In this document: in pieces, positions 26,537 through 37,053 of the stretch
How the letters are laid out: each line of letters begins with the position of its first letter
Numbering within the stretch: the first letter of the stretch is position 1
From: Parascedosporium putredinis
Taxonomy: Eukaryota > Ascomycota > Sordariomycetes > Microascales > Microascaceae
Length of the DNA: 64,000 nucleotides
NCBI GenBank assembly: GCA_949357655.1
Contig: CASHTG010000002.1
Coordinates: 1 to 64,000 of the forward strand
Direction of reading: 5' to 3'
Notes under the pieces: model-generated
The model's database searches: none
Seen by the model: only the letters and a program-made list of their open reading frames with translations
What the model was told of the DNA's origin: nothing
Position numbers and translations under genes: made by a program

Positions 26537-28629
26537 ATGTCGCAGGCACCTGATTTTGGATCCGACTTGAGATCCGAGGCTCGTCCCCTGAATCCTGATA
26601 AAGGTCTAACGACGAGCCGTCTTGAGACCCTTCGGACGCTTATGCGGGAGAGAAATGTGGACGTGTATGGTACGGTTGCCTCCGCTCATTATAAGGATCG
26701 CTACTAAGGCAGTCATCTATGCAATCTAGTAATCCCGTCGGAAGACTGCCACGCCTCTGAATACATCGCTGCCTGCCACGCCCGACGGCAATATATCAGT
26801 CAGTTTACTGGCTCCTCTGGCTGTGCTGTTGTAACCCAACAAAAAGCGATACTAGCAACAGATGGCCGATACTTTAGCCAAGCGTCACAGGAACTTGATT
26901 CCAACTGGGAGCTCTTAAAACAAGGAACCCAAGAAGTCCCCACCTGGCAAGAGTGGACTGCTACGGAGGCTTCTGGCGGGAAAGTGGTTGCCGTTGACCC
27001 TGCTCTGATATCAGCACCTTCTGCAAAGAGGCTTTCGGAGAGAATTCAACGAAATGGAGGATCTAAGCTTCTACCCCTCGATGAAAATTTAGTTGACCTC
27101 TGTTGGACCTCCGATCGGCCCAACCCTCCTGCCAATCAATTGTGATTCTTCCAATCGAATTCAGTGGCAAGGATACTCAGGCTAAGCTAGCGGAGTTGCG
27201 CCGAGAGCTAGCAAAAAAATTCAAGGGGTTCGTCGTCTCGGCGTTAGATGAGATCGCCTGGCTCTTTAACTTGAGAGGCTCCGATATTCCATTCAATCCC
27301 GTCTTCTTCTCCTATGCGGTCATCACACCTACTATCGCTACCTTATATATCAACAAACAGCAACTGGAAGACCCAGTTTTCGCCTATTTGGACGCCAATG
27401 GGATTTCGGTAAAAGAATATGATTCCTTTTTCACCGATATCAGGGGACTTCGTGCAATGTCCTCGCCTTGCGATTCACCACCTGATCGGCTCTCCTCGAA
27501 GTTTCACGTTTCCACGAAAGCCTCGTGGGCTTTAAAGCTTGCCCTTGGTGGCGAAGACCATGTTGAGGAGATTCGCAGCCCAATAACCGATGCCAAGGCA
27601 ATAAAGAACCCCACCGAAATGAATGGTATGCGAGCTTGCCATATTCGAGATGGCGTTGCTCTCATTAGATTTTTCGCCTGGTTGGAGAACGAATTAGTTC
27701 ATGAAAGAGCCGAGATCGACGAGGTCGATGCTGCGACGAGGTTGGAGGAGTTGCGGCGCGAACAAGACAACTATGTGGGCTTATCCTTTAGCACTATCTC
27801 CTCAACCGGAGCCAAGTGAGTAGAAGTGGTTTCTGTTTCATCCCATATGCCTTTAGTATCTAACTTGCTCCGTTTAGCGCCGCCATCATACACTATAGCC
27901 CCAAAGCAGGAAGTTGTGCAGTTATTGATCCCAAGGCAATTTATCTCTGCGACTCGGGGGCACAGTATCTTGATGGAACCACAGATACTACTCGAACATT
28001 TCATTTTGGACAGCCCACCGACTTCGAGAGAAAAGCGTACACTCTGGTGTTGAAGGGAAATATATCTCTCGACACCGCAGTTTTCCCGAAAGGTACAACC
28101 GGATTTGCATTGGACACTCTGGCACGGCAACATCTTTGGGTAGGTGCTAAATCCGTATCTTCTACCATTTTAATCAATCGAACTAAAATAAATATTGCGC
28201 TAAGCGCGAGGGCCTAGACTATCGTCATGGGACTGGCCATGGAGTTGGGGCCTATCTAAACGTGCACGAAGGGCCCATCGGAATTGGCACACGTGTTCAA
28301 TACACAGAGGTTGCATTGTCTCCAGGCAATGTAGTGTCGATAGAGCCTGGGTATTATGAAGAAGGCTCTTTTGGGATAAGAACTGAGAATGTTGCCATTA
28401 TTAATGAGGTGGAAACGAGTAGGTCCTTTGGCGACAAGCCATATCTCGGATTTGAACATGTTACTATGGTCCCTTTTGCAGGAATCTCCTTGATATTGCC
28501 CTTCTCACCGAATCTGAGAAGCGCTGGTTGAACAACTACAATGATGAAATACTGGGAAAGATGAAAGAGCTGGTCAAAGGCGACTTGCGGGCACTGGCAT
28601 GGCTTGAGCGACAGACGCGCCCGGTTTAA
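26537..28629 (+). CDS. ampp: Xaa-Pro aminopeptidase P
   Basis: This cytosolic M24B metallopeptidase removes an N-terminal residue that precedes proline, and binds two manganese ions. The conserved start region is LETLRTLMRERNVDVY; a short intron leads to IPSEDCHASEYIAACHARR and FTGSSGCAVVTQQKAILATD. The middle holds VSALDEIAWLFNLRGSDIPF. The catalytic domain shows the metal ligands in order: the two aspartates of LCDSGAQYLDGTTDTTRT, the histidine of HGTGHGVGAYLNVHEG, the glutamate of SIEPGYYEE and that of RTENVAI. Introns sit near 26701, 27816 and 28140. Frame breaks are inferred near 27140 and at 28480 (one base restores NLLDIALLTESEKRW). The start is the ATG nearest the conserved region; a longer N-terminus is possible. 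Confidence 0.92.
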
Positions 28630-28655
28630 AGGCGTTTCGAGCTGGCCGACGAACG

Positions 28656-29429
28656 CTAAAACTGTACGAGGGCGGCAAGGACTAGTGTTATGCTGAATGA
28701 AAGTCTGAACGCGATATTTTCCTTCTTCATATCAAGCACATGCTTTAGTGGCGCGCTTTTAGCCATATGCTGGACACCCGCGAAATCAACACCGAGCCGC
28801 CTTGAGAGCTACGAGATCCAAGGTTGGTATGCGTTAGAGATTCCGGGATGCAGTCAATATAATTGAAAACATTACGCACCAAAAGAAGTATTCCGCAGAA
28901 TCCAGCTGCCAGGATAAAGATCTTAGAAAAATGCTAAGGACAAGACCAATACCGAAGCCTAGTTCGGGTGGAGGGTTAGGTGGCCATTGGAGAAAAGTAG
29001 CGAGGAACGAGCTGGTGAGCATTGGGACTACCTGAAAGACTTCCGAGGGCTATTTGGCTGAAAACCGAAGGGCCTGAAAGGGACTGCCGTTTCGGAACCA
29101 GGTTTCGGCTGGGCCTGTTTTCACCAAAGCTATCGCACTTTAATGATGACTCCTTGATGTGGCAAAATAGATAAGCTGCGCCCAATCCACGGACAGTTCG
29201 GCTGGGTAGATGCCTCCAGGACATCCTTGCGATCCTTGACATGTTGGGCATCTTTTCGTGATAACCTTCAAATTTTGTTCGACGGAAGACATTCCCCAGC
29301 TACTTGGGACAATCACAATAGAACGGGGAGGGAGATGAGCATTATAGGTGTGCAGGGTGTTCATTGCGCTCGCCTTAAGTCTTCGGTGTTGAAATGGTGC
29401 ACGCATTTTGGTGGGGGAGGTGACGTCAT
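28656..29429 (-). CDS. Unrecognised protein, possible membrane segments
   Basis: I do not recognise this gene. The C-terminal part is the best supported: an exon near 28900-29010 joins through a GT..AG intron (donor GTGCGTAATG) to an exon ending HVLDMKKENIAFRLSFSITL then VLAALVQF-stop. If one T is added to the run before CTAAG near 28928, the sequence before the intron reads as a hydrophobic helix (KIFILAAGFCGILLL), so two membrane segments are likely. Upstream, a cysteine-rich patch (KRCPTCQGSQGCPG) lies near 29220-29260 and an ATG occurs at 29429. The stop lies 26 bases from the aminopeptidase stop, tail to tail, which favours a real gene. Exon structure and start are uncertain. Confidence 0.35.
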
Positions 29430-29704
29430 CTTCAAATCGAGGCCGCCACCCGTCACATGTGCATACCGCTTAGGTATCGAAGTACCTCCGTAAACCTCGA
29501 AGTCTATCTGTGTGAACTGAGCGGGCGATGAGATATGAATTCAGATACAGGATTAAATATAAAGCTCCCATGCCCCATCAAGACCTCCCCAAATTCGGTA
29601 AAAGATTAAGCTATCCAAGATCAAGCTTGGGTAACAAATAGACCATATACTTACATACATTCAACGCCAACTCCATCTACGCCAATTGGTTCGGAAATCA
29701 ATTA

Positions 29705-30206
29705 TCATCCGAGGCCGCCCCAGGCTCCACGAATTCTCCTTGCAAGCTGGATATCCTTTTGCATTATGGTGACCCTTTTCGCGTGTATCGCGCATAGATT
29801 TGTATCCTCGAAAAGATGGACAAGAAACGCTTCGGCTGCTTCTTGAAGGGCCATTATGGCCTGAGATTGCCATCTCAGCTCTTGATCTCTCGGCACGAAT
29901 GACAGTGCAATTTCGCGAACCTTGCCAATACATTTGTCAGAGATATTGATATCGGAGAATCCAAGCCTTTGGTTACCTACTAGCCTTGCAAATGGGAGTT
30001 TAAGAAGAAGTAGCTTCGTATTGTTTTGGAAGTGTCTAATCTCCCGCAACGCGACAGTTCCTGGCCGATATCTCCGTTTGGCCTTATAAGGCACGGGGTC
30101 ACCGGCTTTGACAGGTTAGATCATAGTCTAGATTTTCGGATTCTAGCTGTTACTTACGACGGACACCACTGCCCCCGCGACGACCATTCGCAGGTGATTT
30201 TGGCAT
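29705..30206 (-). CDS. cseA: Centromeric histone H3 variant CENP-A
   Basis: CENP-A replaces histone H3 in centromeric nucleosomes and founds the kinetochore. The short N-terminal tail starts MPKSPANGRRGGSGVR, then an intron (about 30111-30160), then GDPVPYKAKRRYRPGTVALR. The histone fold follows: LLLLKLPFARLVREIALSF, RDQELRWQSQAIMALQEAAE, AFLVHLFEDTNLCAIHAKRV, TIMQKDIQLARRIRGAWGGL. The longer loop 1 (SFVPRDQELRW) and the terminal WGGLG separate it from canonical H3. A second intron splits LPFARL from VREIAL; it is exactly 60 nt with no stop, so the frame reads through it. No frame break is needed, unlike in most neighbours. Divergent from DER1. Confidence 0.95.
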
Positions 30207-30693
30207 CGCCGAGTTAATCACGGCGAGAAAAATGGGGTGGAGGATATTAATTATCTTTCTGCGGACTCTAAACTTGGAGAATGAAGGTTCTTGTCAATAG
30301 GGCGTGAGAGGGTCGTTGGAAGTCCCGCGATTGTTGGAAAAGGGTGTAGCGAAATTATGAGGGACGTGACAAGACGCGCTTGAAGGCCAACCAATTGCAG
30401 GCTCGAGTCTCCCAGCCCCGTGGTTTTTATGAGGGCAAGGCTAGATATTCGTTAATATGATACAGTGTAAATTACACTGCAACACAGCATGCACTGTGCA
30501 TCCATCCATATCTGTCATTAATTCTTTTTCGCCCAAAACATCTCACTTGGCCGCAGCGTTTTCAATATTCCTCGAGCCCCTCACGTCCATCTACTCCGAG
30601 CTTGAGTCTGAGCAAAAACCCAAACGACCCTTATGCAGGCCCCCGAAAGCGTATACGGTAACTTGGCAACGCCCAAGGATCTGTGATTTCGAC
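30207..30693. promoter_or_regulatory. Divergent CENP-A/DER1 upstream region with palindrome
   Basis: The 487-base gap between the two start codons must serve both genes. It holds a near-perfect palindrome, CAGTGTAAATTACACTG, at 30463-30479 (8-base arms, one-base centre), followed by a second CACTGTGCATCC-like repeat. The palindrome is a plausible dimer-binding site, but no known factor is assigned. An open frame from 30457 runs into the DER1 exon and may only be the 5' leader. Confidence 0.4.
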
Positions 30694-31523
30694 ATGGATC
30701 AAATGATGGGAGATGGAGCAAGGCTGCCTCTTGAAACGTGGTTTTGGGAGATGCCTCTCTGTACACGGTGGTGGACTACTGCAACCTTGCTCACCAGCGC
30801 CTTGGTGCAGTGCCAAATCCTCACTCCCTTCCAGCTATTTTACAGTTTTCGTGCAGTCTTTCACAAATACCAGGTATGCCGTTTCGTATCCTTCTTCGCA
30901 GTGTCGGCTCGCTGGTGCCCCTCCTTGATCATACCGCTTCTTCGAGCTGACCTTCAGCCCCTGCTCTAGTACTGGAGGCTTTTAACCACATTCCTCTACT
31001 TCGGTCCTTTCTCCTTGGACCTGCTTTTCCATGTTTACTTCTTACAACGGTATGCGCGTCTTCTCGAAGAATCATCCGGTCGCTCACCCGCACTCTTTTC
31101 TTGGCTTCTTTTACGCGACAGCGAGCCTTCTTTGATGTCTCCCTTGGTCTCGATGCCCTTTCTCGGCCAGCCCCTCTCCTCAACGCTAGTTTACATATGG
31201 TCGCGGCGTAACCCCGATACTCGACTCAGCTTTTGGGGCTGCTCGTCTTCACTGCGCCTTACTTGCCCTGGGTGCTCATGGGGTTCAGTCTTGTGCTACA
31301 TGGCACAATACCAAAGGACGAACTTATGGGAGTCCTTATCGGCCATGTCTGGTACTTTTTTAATGATGTATATCCTCCACTACATAACGGATCCCGTCCC
31401 CTAGACCCACCCAGTTGGTGGTGCAGACTTTTGATCGACCAGCCAGAGATCAGTCGGCGGATGGCATTGCGAGCGAGTTTGCTGTTGCGGGGCCCCGGAG
31501 GTCGCGCCGCAAGAGACCCCTGA
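30694..31523 (+). CDS. DER1: Derlin (Der1-like ERAD membrane protein)
   Basis: Derlins are ER membrane rhomboid-like pseudoproteases that help retrotranslocate misfolded proteins to the cytosol. The ATG at 30694 starts MDQMMGDGARLPLETWFWEM and continues PLCTRWWTTATLLTSALVQ, the first membrane segment. One intron lies at about 30874-30968; exon 2 opens with YWRLLTTFLYFGPFSLDLLF, a family signature, and includes RYARLLEESSGRS. The C-terminal part reads LGLLVFTAPYLPWVLMGFSL, LMGVLIGHVWYFFNDVYPPL, PPSWWCRLL. Frame is lost at 31231-31234 (TTTT before GGGG), and residues around 31111-31135 may be locally misread through T-runs. The stop is at 31521-31523. Confidence 0.92.
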
Positions 31524-32000
31524 TAGAACGAGATGATTGAGTTGAAACAACGCTACAAAATTACGGGCAGTATTGTATGCCTATTTCTACCTCGTTTCCG
31601 GGGAAGTAGGTGTGTCTGTCGTTCCACTGGCGTTTTGAAGTCTGATTATAAACCAATTACCAATTGCGCCCATAGTATTTGCCTTCGGGATCTATCATTT
31701 GACTCTCGCTCCCTGGTCTTCCTCCAAGAGGCACCTTTGGATTGCAGTCCTTAAAACACGGCCTGATGACATCATGGCGGATGATTGTGCAATTTCGGAT
31801 TATGTAATGCGGGATAATAGCGCAAGCGGCGGGGTATTCCATTCTTTGTTCAGGCGATTCTTTCTTCCAAGCCAAGTATCGCAGATTTAGCTTGTCACTC
31901 GATAAATGAGAGGTGAAATTTCTCGCCTTGTTGGCGCGGTCAAAGAAGGTACAGGAAAATAACTGTGAACGATCCCAACTAGGGTCAAATATTCTTCAGG
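31524..32000. other. Intergenic region between DER1 and ARD genes
   Basis: No gene or structured element is recognised in these 477 bases. It should contain the DER1 3' end and the dioxygenase promoter. Short open frames on both strands show no family similarity. Confidence 0.5.
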
Positions 32001-32707
32001 ATGAAAGCATACATCTTTGACGATGCGCCTGTGAGGCTAAAGACGGTCCGTTCTGCTTGACATGGTTGCTAATTAGTGATTTAGGGAGACCCTCGGTTAG
32101 CTCATGACTCTGGCCGGGAGATTGACGAGCAGACGTTGGCAGCTCTCGGCGTCAAATATTATCACCTAGAAGATATTGGTGGAGTAGATGAGCTAGCGAA
32201 CTCTCGCGGATATAAGAATCGTGATGAGGTGACGATATCACCGCAGGCAATGGGTTCAGCTTTCGAAGACAAAATACAAATGTTCTTCTGTGAACATATC
32301 CATGAGGATGAGGAAATCAGGTACATCCGTGCTGGAAATGGGTACTTTGATGTTCGCGGACAACAAGATGAATGGATACGAATTCGTGTCGAGAAGGTAA
32401 ACTCGATGCGGAAAGAATGGGCCTTGATTGCCATCCCTGCTAACATCTCTGTTAGAATGACCTCTTGATTCTTCCCCCGGCATCTATCACCGTTTCACTA
32501 CTGATGATAGCAATGTAGGTTTGAAAGCACCGCCTTTTTTTTTTTTTTTTTTTTGGTTTTATCGCCTAATATGATCGACTACAACTAGTACATCGTCGCC
32601 ATGAGGCTTTTCAAAGATGAGCCCAAATGGACCCCCTGAACCGGGATCCTCAAGTAGATCTCAATCTTCACAGGAGGGGCTATATCGCGCAATACCTAAA
32701 TGCCTAA
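32001..32707 (+). CDS. ADI1: Acireductone dioxygenase (methionine salvage)
   Basis: The enzyme oxidises acireductone to the 2-oxo acid precursor of methionine in the methylthioadenosine salvage cycle; it is a cupin metal enzyme. Exon 1 is MKAYIFDDAP; after an intron come GDPRLAHDSGREID, LAALGVKYYHLEDI and the cupin core FFCEHIHEDEEIRYIRAGNG, which holds the His-x-His and Glu ligands, then GYFDVRGQQDEWIRI. Exon 3 gives NDLLILPPGIYHRFTTD (last His ligand). Exon 4 gives YIVAMRLFKDEPKWTPLNRD and ends IAQYLNA. A 20-base T tract (32535-32554) lies in the last intron. Two frame breaks fall in C-runs at 32474-32478 and 32632-32636, each repaired by one C. Confidence 0.94.
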
Positions 32708-33188
32708 ATAAGCGTGATTGGTTCTAGGAATTCAACCTTCGCTTGCTGGAGTTTGAGGGGTCGCGATGAGCTGGGTGTGTTACCTGTTGGCTGGATAAGA
32801 TGCAAGGGTTTAAACAGTGGAGCTCCTAAGGAAGAGCCCAAATAGCAAAGGCGAATGGTGAAACAAGACGGAGGACTGAAGACGAAGACGATGAAAGGGA
32901 TTCTATTCTATCACTCTTGACATCATCTAGGCTCACTTATCGAGAATCTGCCGTTGCGTGATTGGGGGTGGGTTAGCGCACCGGCTCTTGTCAACTGCCA
33001 GCTGGCAGGTTACCCCTCCACTATGACCATCAAGTTCGCTCAAGAACCTCAATTTTTCTCTTCCTTCTATTAAATCTTTGGCCTGGTCCTGGCAGTTTTG
33101 ACTTGTCAATCCAGCCCGACACTTCAGGTTTCGTCCCTCTTCTCATCACTCACGTCCCGCATCTCTCAACCCTACAAATTTCTTACCT
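32708..33188. other. Intergenic region upstream of SDR gene
   Basis: No coding sequence is recognised. The last part (33040-33185) is pyrimidine-rich, as is usual before fungal start codons. The inverted pair TTGTCAACTGCCAGCTGGCAGG at about 32988-33009 includes the palindrome TGCCAGCTGGCA. Confidence 0.45.
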
Positions 33189-34334
33189 ATGGAGGGTCTT
33201 GTTGATCAAGAACCGACCGTGCATAGTATCGATGCGACTCTGAAATCGAAATTGCAATTACCAGCAAGCTGTGACCCACCACTCGCTAATGGCAGACGGC
33301 AGCTAGTGTGGATTGTGAGGCCTAGTCTTATTAACCTCCATAACACCGGCGCGGAAGCTGACATTGCCATTGTGTTATAAGGTCTTTGGAGGAACCGGTC
33401 ATATGGGTCGCTCTCTCGTGAAATGTGCTCTCGCCCGTGGCGATCGTGTCGTGTCTGTGGGCAAAGTCTTTGAGACAGGACCACAGTATACGGTGAGCCA
33501 AGAAGAGATGCTCCTTCGGGCATACTGCGATGTTCGTGCAAGAGATTCTGTGGCCCAGGTGGTACAGAGGACTTTGAGCCACTTCGGCAAGCTCGACGTG
33601 GTCGTGAATTGTTCAGGCTACGGCGTCATCGGCGCCTGTGAGGACCAGGACGAGTACGAAGTTCGAAATCAGTTTGAAACAAATTTCATGGGCACACTAC
33701 ACATTATCCAATGCACGTTGCCGTATTTCCGGGAGCAAAATGCTGGTCGATATCTAATATTTAGTTCTACATCTGGGGCTCTCGGTGTTCCTGGGCTTGG
33801 CCCCTATTGCGCTACGAAGTACGCAGTCGAGGGATTAATCGAAGCGATGTTGTATGAGACGGATTCCTTCAATGTCAAGGCTACATTGGTTGAGCCTGGC
33901 CTCGTTAGAAGGGATGAGCCCGATTCGATCACGAACCCCTTGCCAACCTGGGGTCATTTTCTCATCAACCCGAGCAGCGAAGCCTATGCCCATGCGACGT
34001 CCCCTGCTCTCCACGCAAAGCGAATGGTTCAGTGGCTTGAGATAGGCAGCCCACGAGCGTAGTCAAATGCGCTGAGCTTGTCTGGCAGCTAGCCCATTGC
34101 TCTTACCCACCCTTGAGACTTTTGTTAGGCAGCTACGCGATTGAAAGCATAAGGGACAGGTTACGTTCCGTAACTGAAGAATTGGAAGACTGGAAACACC
34201 TGAATTTCCCGGCAGCTCCTGATGCGGTGACGGACGAAAAAGAAGAGAAGGAAGCCTCTAAGCATGATGAAGAACCAGTGGAAATGGCTGGATTGGAACT
34301 ACAAGACGACTTTTCTCGAAGCAATCCCGCCTGA
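33189..34334 (+). CDS. Short-chain dehydrogenase/reductase (SDR)
   Basis: This is a classical SDR oxidoreductase with unknown substrate. A 43-codon first exon from 33189 ends in RRQLVWI; an intron (about 33315-33380) joins it to VFGGTGHMGRSLVKCALARG, the glycine-rich dinucleotide-binding motif. LDVVVNCSGYGVIGACED carries the NNAG-like motif, FSSTSGALGVPGLG holds the catalytic serine, and YCATKYAVEG holds the Tyr-x3-Lys pair. The usual TGxxxGxG is written GGTGHMG here, so the start of the domain deserves care. Frame breaks near 34039 (CTTGAGATAG), where one G gives a WLGDRQPT-like sequence; the tail is acidic and ends DDFSRSNPA. Only 'SDR family' is supported. Confidence 0.85.
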
Positions 34335-34967
34335 GTTAGTACTGTCTCACTGTTGGACTCGAAGGATAGCGACAAGAACTAAGCCTTTGGTCCCGCTGCG
34401 GGTTGAAGCTTTTCAAATTTGCCGACCAATGATGCTGAATCTCCAATTTATGGGAGTTCTGGATCGTATCACTGAGGCCACGCCGCTTATAGGATCGATT
34501 GGCCGCAGAAATTTTCTGGGTAAAGAATTTCTTTCCTTGCGCATCTTCGTAAAACCGGTCCCTCTTTCTTTTTATTGTTGTGGCTATTGTTGTTGCTGTT
34601 GTTGTTTTGGAAGAACTCAAGGCGATTGATGCAAGAGGGAGGAGAGCTTGTTGAGTGGCTACGGAAAGGTGGCTGAGACACAGTGTACATACCTATCGAC
34701 TTAATATTAAATGCACGGCCACTCGAGGACACTTGTTGATTATTGACTAATCGACCCCTGAATACTCGTACTTCTCCCCGTGTCGCCCTGGATATTAATA
34801 AATTTTTATCTTTCCCACCCCTTTCTGTCGCACATCCACTTTCTGTTGCCATCTGAACGCAGAACTTTCCTCAAATCTGCTCGTCTTTTATCCAACGGGA
34901 CGGTTACGCCTGCCAAATAGGGACCGCACTGCCTACCTTAGACCTAGGACGTGTTTATCTTGTCGAA
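34335..34967. other. Intergenic region between SDR and GMT genes
   Basis: No gene is seen. A TTG/TTGCTG-rich trinucleotide stretch lies near 34572-34606. The end of the region is the promoter and leader of the transporter gene. Confidence 0.5.
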
Positions 34968-36319
34968 ATGACAGACAAGAAGATCGATGATCCGGAGGCT
35001 CGCTTAGGCGAGTCGGTGTTTAGGGACGAGAAGGAGGGATTCCTGTCGTCGCGGCCTATTCGATCCTCTCCACATGTGTCTATTTCGAAGATAGACAACA
35101 GTCCGGGCCTTTCAATTTTAGCCTACTGTCTGGCTTCAATAAGTATGACAGTTGTTAACAAGTATGTCGTCTCTGGCGACTCGTGGAATCTCAATCTTTT
35201 CTATTTAGCGATACAGGTCAGTCTAACAAACATCATATCCCTTCATCATACCTAAGTAGACATTCAATTCTAACTGAACGCGTTTTAGGCGATCGTCTGT
35301 ACGGGAACGATTACGCTATGTAAGCAAATGGGCCTAATTCGAGATCTTGCGCCTTTTGACAAAGATAAGGCGAGAAAATGTGAGGTTCTCATAGACTTGT
35401 GACGTATGGGTGACCCACCCGCGCTAATACCTCGATTATAGGGTTCCCGATTTCTGTCCTTCTTGTTGGTATGATTTATACTGGTACCAAGGCCTTGCAG
35501 TACCTCTCCGTCCCTGTATACACAATATTCAAGAATCTTACGATCATTGTCATTGCATACGGGGAAGTGCTTTGGTTTGGAGGCAGTGTTAGCCCGCTTG
35601 CCTTGCTCTCGTTTGGCTTGATGGTTTTAAGCTCGGTTGTGGCGGCCTGGGCCGACATCCAAAGCGCCCTTACCAGTAATCCTGTAACTGGGGATGCCGT
35701 GAGCGCAATGTCCACGTTAAACGCCGGCTATGCTTGGATGGGGTTGAATGTCTTTTGCTCTGCCTCATACGTTCTGGCAATGAAGAAAGTCATCAAGAAG
35801 ATGAACTTCAAAGATTGGGATAGTAAGTAACCACCTACGATTTTCTTCCTAGGCCAACCACAATTCTAACACCAACTAGCCATGTACTACAACAACCTTC
35901 TCACCATTCCTGTTCTAATTGTGCTCTCCCTACTTGCCGAAGACTGGTCACGACCTAATCTTGAACGTAACTTCCCGATTGAGAGCCGCAATAGCCTTCT
36001 TGTCGGAATGGTTTACTCAGGGTTTGCCGCTATCTTCATATCTTACTGCTCAGCCTGGTGTATTCGTGTCACGTCGTCAACTACATACTCCATGGTTGGG
36101 GCCCTCAATAAGCTTCCCATCGCCATTAGTGGGCTGATATTCTTTTCTGCGCCCATCACGTTTGGCAGCGTGTCGGCGATTTTCCTCGGCTTCGTCAGTG
36201 GTATTGTATATTCATGGGCAAGAATCCGCCAATCTGATATGGCTAAGTTATCTTTGCCGACCAAGCAGCCGTCGATGAGCGCGAGTTCTCTCAGTAACCG
36301 AGATGCTGCCAACTCGTGA
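34968..36319 (+). CDS. gmtA: GDP-mannose transporter (Vrg4/GmtA)
   Basis: This Golgi antiporter brings GDP-mannose into the lumen for mannan and glycoprotein synthesis. The start at 34968 gives a hydrophilic cytosolic N-terminus, then about ten membrane segments. Diagnostic stretches are YCLASISMTVVNKYVVSG, FKNLTIIVIAYGEVLWFGG near 35535-35590 and the GDP-mannose-binding GALNKLP motif near 36100. Four exons are joined by introns at about 35218-35288, 35380-35441 and 35823-35879, all with GT..AG borders. Like CENP-A, this gene needs no frame correction along its whole length, which argues that the frame breaks elsewhere are random in position and not a property of one strand or region. Confidence 0.96.
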
Positions 36320-37053
36320 TTGCAACTCTTGGCATAACTTATGGTGGTTGAATTCAGGGTTGTATCTCTACTCAACCCAAGGGATTCATTGTAATGATTG
36401 CGTTTCTTGAATGCTATAGGCATTGTTCTTTCGTGTATGATAAACCTTAAATTAGACGGTCATGTCAGATAAGATTAGTGAGATCAGAAGATTAATTTGC
36501 TTGGAGTTTCATCGACGAGGTTTGCAGGTGAGGTCCCAGATTAGCCTTGCTTCTTAGGTGAAGGAATTCTCAAGGTAGAAATCCTAGGACGGTTCGAATT
36601 TTAATTGGTTTTCAGCAAACAACCCCTGGGAAGAGTGATGTCATCTCTGTGTGTGTCCCCTCAGGCAGTTCCCTCTCTTTATCCGAAGCTCAGGTCCTCC
36701 TAAATTCATGTGTTGACGAAATAACCCATATTTCCATAAACCAATTTATCCAGGGTATCTACCCAGGGTATCTACCTCGATATAGCGATGGCCTGACACG
36801 TTTAAATCCCTGTATTTTTGTTATTAGAAGGCTGGCAGCTAAAGTAACTTTAGAAGCTTTTGATTCAGTTCTAAGACGGTTTGGATTTCTGTCCTAATCG
36901 TATCCCCTCAGAAATCGTATCCCCGTCAGATAAAGTTATATTCACCTTTAAGCCGAGCTATCTCTTACCTTGCATGATTGGACTATGCTCCTAGTTGTGC
37001 ATCGAGGTTTGCTCACCCTAAATCTGGCCCCTATCTATTATTACCCACGTCTA
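36320..37053. other. Intergenic region with short tandem duplication
   Basis: No gene is recognised. A 13-base unit, CAGGGTATCTACC, is directly duplicated at 36751-36776. A second short repeated phrase, CGTATCCCC, occurs at about 36898-36925. Confidence 0.5.

Noticed and set aside
30400..30420. Possible tRNA B-box (GGCTCGAGTCT)
   Set aside because: No matching A-box or cloverleaf pairing at the right distance; no tRNA was found anywhere in the window.
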